This document shows, one piece after another, positions 40,420 to 52,400 of a stretch of DNA of 54,513 nt; positions within the stretch are counted from its first letter, which is position 1, and every line of letters starts with the position of its first letter. A model generated the notes under the pieces. The model did no database searches. It was not told the origin of the DNA and worked only from the letters and a program-made list of their open reading frames with translations. A program made the translations under genes and the position numbers. The stretch is from CAZJUO01 sp964549245. Lineage in GTDB: Bacteria; Patescibacteriota; Patescibacteriia; UBA10025; JAHIVO01. The stretch spans positions 1 through 54,513 of the forward strand of contig CAZJUO010000001.1 of NCBI GenBank assembly GCA_964549245.1. Reading direction: 5' to 3'.

Positions 40420-43400
40420 CTAAAAGGTTGGTGTAATAATATATGTAATGCTTGTGGAATAATTTCCCGCTTCTGTGCCAGTAGCAATATTCGATAAATA
40501 GTAGACAGAAATCGTTTCAGTAGCGGTAGAACCAGACTCTGAAACAATAGTTTCTGTTGAGTTTTCAACAAATTTCCAGTCTCTATTTGCTGGCGTGGCG
40601 TTATGGTCATAACCGGCCGTAATGACAGCATCGCCGTCAGTAGACAGTCCGATACCAAACTCCTCGGTACCCTGCGTGCCGTCAGCATCATTCGTTATGG
40701 TAGTATTGCCGCTGTCCGGGATTTTATTGGTGCCGCTCACCAAGGCAGTGCCATAATACGTAATAGCATACCCGCTATCAGCATTCGTAGCAACTTGCAT
40801 GGTATGAGCCGCTACATCAGTAGCTGATCCATCCGCGTTATCCGCCCACCTGGCAGCTGCGGCATTCAAACTGCCAAATTCCACGTCAGTATCCGATATG
40901 GAAAACGATAAAGAATTAATCAGCCAGCAATCGTTATTAGTAGCGTCAAAGCTCGTTCCATCAGAAGCGTCCACCGTATCACCGCTACAAGCGTACGAAT
41001 CGCGGACATTGGTATTTGAAACAGTCTGGCTGCCGCTGGAAATAAGGTTCCATTGGGTGCCGGTTGAAGATGAGCGGAGGAACACTCTTGTACCCTCTCC
41101 CTGGCCGTTTATGGCAATATTGGTAAAAGTATAGTCACTGCCGGCATTAAACTGGAGCTGGGTGCTGGCTGTAGTAGCGGTGAAATTATTCTCCGTTTCC
41201 GCGGCCGCAGAGAATAGCACATCAGGATCAGATCCTCCCGCATTGGTAACCGTAACGTTATAAAATCGGTCACTAGCCCCTGTCATTTGCCCTGATAATG
41301 TCTGCTGCGCACTGCCATCAAGCGTGACCGTACCCGTGCCGTCAGTGAAATTACCACTGTTTGACCAATTGCCGCTGACAAGAAAATCAGCCGTTGAAGA
41401 AGCTTGTAACGTCGTGCCAAATCCGATTGACAGGTTTTTTACATCGAGGACTCTGTCATTAGTTTCATTATCAACGGTTAATGCCGTGCCGTTGTTGGTC
41501 AGGCCGAAATTATTGGTCACAATGATGTCTCCGGTGCCAGTAGTATTGGTGGTAATAGTAGGTGAATTGGCCGAAGCGTCAAAAGTGAGGTTATAGAACG
41601 TCCAGTCAGTGGCCACGGCCACGTTGGTGCCGAAGCTTTGGTTGGCCGAGACTGATTGGGTGACGGTATTGGTACTGGTCATATTGATGGTGCCGCAGGT
41701 GGTATCACACTGGATAGTGCCATTGACTGTCACATCGGCGGTACCTGAAGAGGTATCAAAGGTACCGTTTTTCATGGTCAGATCCCCGGCAATGGTCATG
41801 GTATTGGTCAGGGGCGACCAGGCACCGCCTGACCCGTCGAAGGTAAGGTTATTGAAAGAGGAAGAACCGGGATTGATGGTTTGGCCGGAAGAGGTGGAGG
41901 TAAAGGATGTAGTATTCGAACCAGAAGTATAGGTACCCTCATTAAGCCAATAACCATTATCCGTTATATCATTGCCAGCCGCATTGAGCGTGGCTGAAGA
42001 ATCAATATGGATATCTCCCCCGCCCTGCGTGGTAATAGTGCCGCCAGGCGCGTACGTATCCCCTCCCCAAACATGCAGGCTAAACCCTGAATCAAGCGTA
42101 ACGTTTCCTCCCGCCACTGCGTATTTTATATCATCATCACCATCGTCACCGGTAGACAAATTGGCATTGGTCAATGAACCAGTATCAGCACGGGTGATCA
42201 GCCATCCATTATACACGTCAATATCTGACTGCGTTGTCCCGTCACTGACCAAAACCGTGGTGCCTTCTTCTGTTTCATCATCAATATAAACCGTAACAAT
42301 GTCAGTTGAACTAGCGATAACATATGGAATCGACCACGAACCGTCAGCCGCCACGCATTCGTCGGTCTTCTTGCCAGAACCGTTTATGTCCAGCATAACG
42401 GTAGTGTCGTTTCCCCCAGAACAGTCAATAGCAGTCGATCCCTCATCATTATATAACGTGCCGGACAAGGTAAAGCCGCACGTATCTCCTGTATCTATGC
42501 TCCAGTTAATATTATTGCCGCTGTCAGTGGAATAGGTAGCGCAGAAATCGACGCCTGTATTGGTAGAACGCGACACATCGACATAGGTCACACTGGCAGC
42601 TGAAGGATTGACTGTCCAGTTATTCGTATCCGATGACTGCAGAGTAATAACCTGCCCGGAAGCACCGGTAACGGTCCAGGTGCCTTCAATGGTTTGCGTA
42701 CTATTACCGGCAAAGGTAATTGTTTTGGCGGCGCCGATGCCGCTGACGTTTAAACTGTAAAATGTCGTATCACCGGTAATAGTGGCGGCCGTAGTACTGT
42801 CCAAATATACCGTACCGTCACGGTGCACGAAGGTATCGTTGTTAGTCCAACTGCCGCCCACGGTGATGCTGCTCCCCTTGCCAAAAACTGTATCAAGCGT
42901 GCCATCAGTAATAGTCAAATTATTATCAACATCAAGCGGATCCTGGACATCAACAACTAAACTACCGCCCCCGTCATCAACTACCAGATTGTACAATGAA
43001 AATGAACCGTCCGTAATCAAATCAACCGTCCCTGAACTGCCGTTGAAGCGTACGGTCGACTGATCCTGATAAAAAGTGGCGGTCGAGTTTATGGTGAAAT
43101 CCCCACCTACCGTGATGAGCGTCTCGTCAGTTTCCACATCATCTTCGCAGTCAATATCATCATCAATAGTGATAAAATCACTGACCGTTGGATCGTATCC
43201 ATTAGTAACTAATTTTCCAGTAGTAATAGTCAAATCAGTCATGTCCAGATCCGTGGCCATATCCACATTGATACTTGAGCCATCTACCTCAACTGACCCC
43301 AGGTCCTGTTTGGAGACTGCGTTGTCAGTTACACTCAAAGAGCCGTCAAAGACCAGATCGCCCGTACCAGAAGCTTTGGTAAATAAACCGCCTGAAGCAA

Positions 43401-46400
43401 TGGTAAAGTCGCCACCTACGGTAATATCATAATTTGAACCGTGGGTAAAGGTGCCGTTGGTAATACCAAAAGTTCCGTTAACATCCATGGCCGCCGTGTT
43501 GCTCCAACCGCCGCCAGAACCATTAAAGACAATATTATTAAATGACGATGAGCCAGGAGCAATGGTCTTGCCCGTGGTCGTAGCGTTAAAAGTGACCGTG
43601 CCAGACCGGGCTGTAAAGGTATCACTATTCGACCAACTTCCCCCAACAACAATGGCATTATTCTCGCCCGAAACAACATCCAAGGTACCGTCGGTAATAG
43701 TCAGGTTGTTATCCAAATCCAAAGGATCTTCCACCTCCACAGTCAGGCTACTGCCATTATCATCAATCACTAAATTATATAAAGAAAATGAACCGTCAGT
43801 AATAAGATTATTTGATCCCGAGCTGCCGCTCATAGTAACGGTTGATTGGTCTTGGATAAACGTAGCGGTGGAATTGATAATAAAATCACCGCTCAACTGA
43901 ATGAAAGTTTCGTCTGTCTCCACGTCATCAGTCGCGTCAAACACGCCGTCAATCTGAATATAATCCTCTACTTCCAAATCATACCCATTGGTATAAAATT
44001 CATCCGAATTACCTACCCGCAAATCCTTAGCTTTAAAATCACTGGACAGATTTGTGGTATCTGGGGAGGCACCGATTACCACCGAGCCGACATTCTGTAA
44101 ACCGGCCGTTTGATCAGAAAATGCCAAATCACCGTTAAAAATTAATTGCCCAGTACCAGAAGCGGCCGTAAAAGTCGTATCAGAAGCTAATGAAAAATCA
44201 CCGGCCACCAATAAATCAGCATCAGCGGTTTGGGTGAATGAACCGCTACTACTTACATCAAACGTACCTTCTATTATCAGTTCATCCGTGCTCGCAATAC
44301 TACCACCTGATACTTCAAAATTATATATCTTTTCCGTATCAGCGGTAATAGTTTTGGAAGAACCGGTCATGACTATAGTGCCGTTATCCGTATCAGTAAA
44401 GACACCGCCGGTAAAATCAATATTCCCGCCAATAGTCCAAGTGCCTGTACCCGAGGCTAGGCTTTCGCTGCCATCTCCAGTGCCGGTAAAATCCAAATCG
44501 CCGCTAATATTCATAGTGGGATTGTTGGCTTCGCCATTAAACGTTACGTTCTGCGTATTATCAGCAATTAAATACAGATTGCCCGAAACAGTGTGCGATC
44601 CTGAAGCTGGAGTAATTGTCCTGGCTGAACTGCCTGAATTATTATAAATTTCCACCAGCCCTCCAAAAGTCCGGGCCGGCATAGTGCTCGTATCCCCATT
44701 TGTACCATCAAACCTGACAATAGAATCTAACGTACCGCTGGTAGGAATGGTCGTGGCAGAATCAATAGTCAAACGCCCGGCGCCATTGATAGTCCCATTG
44801 AGCGTAAAGCTGGAGCCTGTCCAGGTAGCAGTGCGGCTGCTATTTATAGTTAAGACGTCGCCAGTATCCACATACAATTCATCCGAGACGGCCAAATCTT
44901 CGTTTTGGACGGTAACCGTCAATGATTCTCCGTTTGAATCAACGATAAATTTATATAATGTCTGACCATTAGCCTCGACCGTACTGGATGAACTCGGCCC
45001 TCCGTCGCCGATCATCATAACACGCTCCGTGCTAGCGCCCACGATTGTAGAAATGGTTAAATCTCCGGTTATATAAACAAATGCGCCACTATCAAACGTG
45101 TAGGTAGGAGTGCCAGAACTTGGTATTAATTCCAGATTATGATAATGCCCATGTGGGATAGCTGTTGCTTCAATACCCGAAAAAGTTATCGTAGAGGTTT
45201 GTGGTGTCATAGATTCAACTTGATTTTCATGATTGACAAAAACTGTCCCGCTGTTAGTTAGTATCCAGTGCTTACTGCCGAATTCCAACTTGTGGACATA
45301 GTACGTATCCCCAACCAAATCCTCCTCCAAAGTTAAGACTCCGTTAACTGTAATATCGCCGGTTCCTGTGGTTGATGTGGTAGTGTGTCCACTTCCCTCA
45401 TGGTCAAACGTCAGATTGTTAAACGTCCATCCAGTATCACCGCCAAAGGAATTCGAACCGTTGGCTACCGCGAACGTACCGCCGGACATGGTGATCGTCC
45501 CATTGCCGGTTACATTGTCATAAACCGTAACATCATCACTGCCGATTAACGTGCCGTTGGTCATGGTCAAATTGCCGTTAATTGCCATGGCGCTGGTATC
45601 CGCGTCCCATTGGCCGCCGACACCATCAAAAGTCAGATTATGGAAATCCGAAGGGGTCGTCATATACCCAAATAAGGTATTATCACCGTCCGTAGCGTCA
45701 AACTCAACCGTACCCGTACCGGAAGTAAAGGTACCGCTATTGCTCCAGTTGCCACCGACCGTGAAACCGGCCGTTGAAGAAGCCTGGAGCGTGGTATCAG
45801 CCCCGATAGTAACATTGCCGCCAACATCCAATATCCGATCATTAGTCTCATTATCAACGGTTAAGGAGGTACCGCTGTTGGAAAGGCTGAAGTTGTTGTT
45901 AACCTTGATTTCACCGGTGCCAGTAGTATTGGTGGTAATAGTAGGTGAATTGGCAGATGCGTCAAAAGTGAGGTTATAGAACGTCCAGTCAGTGGCGACG
46001 GCCACGTTGGTGCCGAAGCTTTGGTTGGCAGAGACTGATTGGGTAACAGTATTGGTACTAGTCATATTGATGGTGCCACAAGTAGTATCGCACTGGATGG
46101 TGCCGTTGACCGTGACATCGGCGGTGCCTGACGAGGTGTCAAAGGTACCGTTTTTCATAGTCAGATTCCCGGCTATGGTCAGGGTATTGGTCAGGGGCGA
46201 CCAGGCACCGCCCGACCCGTCGAAAGTGAGATTGTTGAAACTATCACCGCCAGAATTAATTGTATGGCCTGAACCAGTGGCAGTAAAAAACACTGTCCCA
46301 GAACTATGGGTAAAAGTGCCACTATTTGCGAAATCTCCACCGATACTTAGCGTATTGGCGCTTGAGGCGGAAAAAGTCGCGTCATTCCCAATAGTTACAT

Positions 46401-49400
46401 CGCTGGCTACTGAAATGGTAGGATCATTGGTATCAGTATCAAAGATAATATTGGTGCAGTTGGTATTATCAACTACTAATGTATTGTTCATGGTGATGGT
46501 GCTTGAAGCGGCAGTAACCGTACGTGTACCGACGTAACTGGACAAGTCATCTTGGCATTCAACTCGCACATCGCCACCGTAGGTACGGGCGGTCATTGTT
46601 TGATCCGCATCACGCGGATTATACCTGATATCAGCATTGATGGTGCCTGTCGCCGGTAGCGCCGTATCAGTCCGATAGTCAAAGATGCCATCACCATTTA
46701 TAGAACCATTGAGAGTGATACTGCTTCCTTTATATGTAAATTTCAACCCGGAAGATACCGATAATATATTATCAGTCCCCAGATAAAAAGTGCCCTCAAC
46801 TGTCAATCCGGAAGTTTGCAAAGTGGTTGTACCACTTACCGCCCAAATAGTTAGACTATAAATTGACTGGCCATCCCCCACAATAGAGCCCGAAGTTCCA
46901 TACATAAAGATATGCGAAGATCCATTATCCAAGCTGCCATTAGTAAAATCAAACAGCAAGTCGTTTTGTACATACATGTAGGGAGCATTATCCAAAGTAT
47001 ACGTAGGGGTGCCAGAACTAGGCTGTAGGGTTAGATTATAATAATGAGTCGCGCCGACTGTTAAACTGCTGGAGCTGGTATAATGAAACGTCGAAGTTTG
47101 CGGCACCATCCCATTTCCTGATTGTGTATCTTTGTCATCGAGTACCGTATCTGAACCGGTTAAATACCAATCCTTACTGCCCGCCTCAAGCTGATGACTC
47201 TGCCATGTTTCAGAGGCTATGCGGTAAGTCGCATATAAGGTTAAGGTGCCTGCCACCGTAATATCGCCTGTTCCAGTGGCGGTAGTGGCGTATTCTGAAA
47301 CACCCCCGTCATGCAAAAAGCCCAAATCATTGAACGTCCAAGCGGTATCCCCGCCAAAATTATTGCTCCCATTAACGATATTAAACGAACCCCCACTCAT
47401 ATTGATAGTGCCGTTACCGGTCACATCATCATCGACTTGGATATTCGAATCACCAATAATAGTACCGTTAGTTACGGTTAAATTGCCGTCGATTCCACAG
47501 CCGTTTTCAAATTCCCATTCACCGCCCACACCGTCAAAAGTCATATTATTATGCGTTGAACCAAAATAAAGCGTTTCCCCTGTCGAGGTTGAAGTAAACT
47601 TTGTTGTATTACTTCCTGGTATATATGCGTCAATCGTATCAGCTCTCCAAGATCCACCTATGGTGACATCGTGATCGGTCGCGTTAAATGTCGCGTCATT
47701 ATCAATATGAATGTCCCCGCCCTGTTGCGTAGTTACTGTTCCTCCAGGGGCAAAAGCGTCTCCAGTCCAAATATGCAAACTAAAACCCGAGTCTATGGTT
47801 ACATTACTATCTGATACATTATATTTAATATCATCATCACTGTCATCTCCACTATTTAAATCCGCATTGGTAATCGATCCTGAATCAGCCCGGACAATCA
47901 CCCAATCTTGATAAATATCCGCGTCACTCTGCGAAGTACCGTCTGAAATAAAAATGGTTGTCCCCTCTTCTGTCTCATTATCCAGATACAGAGTAATAAT
48001 ATCATCTGAACTGGCATACACTTCAATACTATAATATCCGGTTGTCGGTGAATTGCTGCACTCTCCGGTGTCTGATCCAGAACCATTTACTCGGGCGTTT
48101 ATAGTCCGACTGGTCGAACAATTTAATGGTGTAGAACCCTCGTCAGTATAAATCGTACCGCTTAGCGTTATAGGACATGTATCACCGCCGCCAATACTCC
48201 ACCCTGTATTATTTCCCCCGTCATTAGAATGGGTAGCGCAGAAAGAGGTTCCCTGGTTGGTGGAGTAGGAAACGTCAACATAGGTGACCGAAGCCGCGGT
48301 GGGGTTGATATTCCAGGCGCTAGTAGTGGATGATTCGAGAGTAATAACTTTGCCGGAGTAGCCGGTAATAGTCCAGGTGCCTGATACTGTCTGGGTGGTG
48401 CCGGCGGTAAAGCGCAAGGTACGGCCGGCGCTGTTAGACGCGGTGGTGGCGGTAAAATCATAAAAGGTAGTACTGCCTGATAATGTTTGTGTGGTAGAAT
48501 CACCGCCGTTGAATTCTACGGTACCTGAATTGTGGGTAAAGGTGCCGCTATTGCTAAAATCACCGACTACCTTAAGACTATTAGCACTGGAGGCTGATAG
48601 TACTGTACTGGCATCAATGGAAACGCTGCCGGTAACGGTCAGGGTGGGATCGTTGGTGTTGAGGTTAAAGGTGGTCGTGCCGGTACCGTCCTGGATGAGG
48701 TCGAGGTCGCCGGCTATGGAATAGGTACCACTAGCCGCGGCTACTGAATTGGATGAATTATTTCCATAGATCTCTACATTGTCCCCGTATGTCCTGGCCG
48801 GTAACACAGAAGTATTGCCATTCTGGGTATCAAAACGCACGACAGAGCTTAAAGTACCGCTCGTTGGAATGGTGGTGCTAGAATCTACAGTGAAACGCCC
48901 ATCACCGCTGATAGCGCCGTTTAAAGTAAAGCTCGATCCAGTCCAAGTCAGCGTCCTTCCAGAATTGATTGATAAGGTATCATTGGTATTAATCGATAAT
49001 GTTCCGCTAACCGTCAAATCTGAAGTTTGTAAAGTAGTGGTCCCAGTACCGCCGGAATTTATTATCAGATTATTAATCGTCTGCCCGTCGCCAATTATCG
49101 CAGCTGAAGTATCATTAACAGAAATTGTCGAAGAGTCGTCATCCAAACTGCCATTGGAAAAATCCATGGTCAAAGTACCAGCTATGTAAACTGGCGGTGA
49201 GCTGTCTAAAGTATAGGTTGGCGTGCCAGATGCCGGTTGCAAGATTAAATTATTATAACGGGCCGAACCAACGGTAAGGCTATTGGAACTAATATATTTG
49301 AAAGTTGACGTTTGAGGGTTGATTCCATCGCTGTAACTCGTATCCCTATCGTCCAATACCGTACCCGAACCAGTCAAATACCAATCCTTGCTGCCTGCTT

Positions 49401-52400
49401 CCAGTTCATGGCTATCATATTGTTCGCTTGCCATGTTAAACGTCGCGTCTATGGTCAAAACACCAGCAATAGTGATATCGCCAGTCCCCGTAGCCGACGT
49501 GGTAATAGTGCCTCCGCTTGAATGATTGAGTATGAGATTATAAAACGTCCAATTGGTATCCCCGCCAAATGAATTCGAACCGTTTTGAATAATAAAAGTA
49601 TTGCTATTGTCATCAAAATCAATTGTGCCATTGCCCGTTACATTATCATCGACCGTTACATCAGTGCCAGTATCTGTTTTTATTGTTCCATTTGTTACCG
49701 TCAAACTACCATTAACGGCAAAATCAGCACCATCAAACGTCCATTCACCCCCCACCCCATTAAAAGTCAGATCAGCAAAATCAGATGTACCCATATCAAT
49801 AGTCCGGCCGGTACTGGTGGAATTAAAAATAGTCGTATTTGAATTCGGCGTATACGTGCCGTCATTATCCATATCACCGTTTATTGTCAGCGTACTGCCG
49901 TTCATATCAAGCGTGGAACTGCCGCGAATATGCACGCCGCCTCCGCCTTGCGTGGTTACCGTGCCGCCTGGCGCGTAGGTATCCCCGTCCCAGACAAACA
50001 AGGTAAAACCCGAATCGATGGTAGCATTGCCGCCTGAAATATTGTACTTGACATCATTATCGCTATCATCGCCGGTAGACAAATGCGTATTGGTTATAGA
50101 CCCAGTCTCGGCTCGGACGATCACCCGGTCCTGGTATAAATGCACGTTTGACCGATCATTTCCATCCGTTACAAAAACTGCCGTGGCTTCTTCGGTCTCA
50201 TCGTCAATATAGACCGTGATGACATCACCCGATTCTATTGTTAAGCTTGAGATTTCCCAATAACCGCTTGATTCCGTACATTCAGTCGTATAGGCTCCAG
50301 CACCATTGATCCGCAGATCAACCGTAGTATCATTGCCCCCTGAACAATCAATCTTGGTTATTGCCTCATCTTGATACAAATAACCGGAAAAGGTTGCCCC
50401 GCATGAGTCGCCATCGGTGATACTCCACCCCGTATTATTTCCCCCGTCATTGGAATAGGTAGCACAGAAAGAGGTTCCCTGGTTGGTGGAATAGGATACG
50501 TCAACATAGGTGACCGAAGCCGCGGTGGGGTTAATATTCCAGGCGCTGGTGGTTGATGATTCGAGAGTAATAACTTTGCCGGAGTAGCCGGTAATAGTCC
50601 AGGTGCCTGATACTGTCTGGGTGGTGCCGGCGGTAAAGCGCAAGGTACGGCCGGCGCTATTGGCAGAGGTGCTGGCGGTAAAATCATAAAAGGTAGTACT
50701 GCCGGATAAGGTTTGGGTGGTGGAATCGCCGCCGTTAAACTCTATGGTACCTGAATTGTGGGTAAAGGTACCGCTATTGCTAAAATCACCGACTACTTTG
50801 AGGCTGCTAGCGCTGGAGGCAGAAAAGGTTGTACTCGCATCGATCGTAACATTGCCAGAAACTGTTAAAGTCGGATCATTGGCATTCAGATTAAACGTCG
50901 TCGTGCCCGTACCGTCCTGGATGAGGTCAAGATCATCAGTAACCTCATATGTGCCAGCTGCCGCGGTAACGGAATTTGAAGTATTGTTACCGTAAATTTC
51001 TAAGTATTTATATTCACGGGCCGCTAAGGTTTGGCTATTATCGGTAGTGTCATAACGGACAATCGTACCCGAACCCAAGCCAATAGTGGTCGGAAAACCG
51101 CTGGCTGGTTTAAAAATCGTCCGCCCATCACCGCTAATAGCGCCTGTTGTCGAAGCAATGTCTCCGGTGCTGGCAATGGTGATTGTCCGGCCAGAAGGAA
51201 TATCCAGATACTCGCCGTTCGTTAGCGTTAAAGTTCCCGCCACAATAGGATCATCCGTCCCTCCGTCTTGCCCCAGCGAAACCGCGCAGCCCGTGCACGT
51301 ATCAATCGTTAGATCATTAAACGTCGTATCTGTACTGCCGCTAACGCCACCCGAGCTGTCAGTTAAAGTCACGGCACTGGAACCGGCGGTAAACCCACCG
51401 TCATTATTCCAATAATTATCCACTTCATAACTTTCTGTGTTGGCTGTTAAAGTCGCGCCATTATTAATAGTTAAATCGTTTAATACATCAATGGCGGCCA
51501 AGCAACCACTCGATGAGGCGTTTTCTTCAATAGTTATGTTCCAAAACTGGGCTGCTTGGTCAATGTCCAGAAAACGTCCTGTATGGGCCGTGCCAATATT
51601 TATCGTGCCGCCAGTTACCGTTGATTGATTAAAAGTGCCGCTATCCCGTACATATAATTCGCGGGTAGTCACCTCCCCGCCAGTCATATTAAACTCTAAA
51701 GTAGCGCCGTTTGGATATAAATATAAATACCCATTAATACCAACATTGTGGTCGCCGCCATCAAGATTTAAAACGCCTCCGTACATTAACCAGTAGCCGC
51801 CGGTATCCAAACTGCCGCCGTTAAGATTTGTCGTACTGCCGGCTAAATTCTGCATTAAGCGGTCAACCACGTCAATATCCGCTCCGGCGTCAACATTCAG
51901 CGTACCGCCGTCAATATCAATATCATCGCCAACGTCCAAAGTATTAGAAACTGTGGTAGTGCCGCCATCCAAATCAAGAATGTCTTTTATATCAGTCGTA
52001 CCGCCGCTTAAGGTAACTGAACCGCCGCTATTTACTCGTAAAATTTCATCGGTACTGTTACCCACGGTCAATGTGCCGGCACTATGATTTAAACTGCCAG
52101 TCACATCCAAAGCCACGCCCGTGCCATTAATATTAGTTGTGGTGGAAACGTTAAGTGTTGCCGCGCCATCAATAGTCGCTTCAGCGCTGATAGTCACCGT
52201 CCCCGTATCAAACGTACATGAGCCGCCGTCATCAACATGCAGATCACCGCCCGTGCCTTGCGTGGTCACACTGCCATCAGCATCAAAGGATGTCGAGCCG
52301 TCTATATGCAATTCAAAATCAGAATCTACCGTTAAATCCCCTGATGATACATCAAATTTTATGTCATTATCCCCGGCATCCCGGTCGCCTAATTCCAAAT

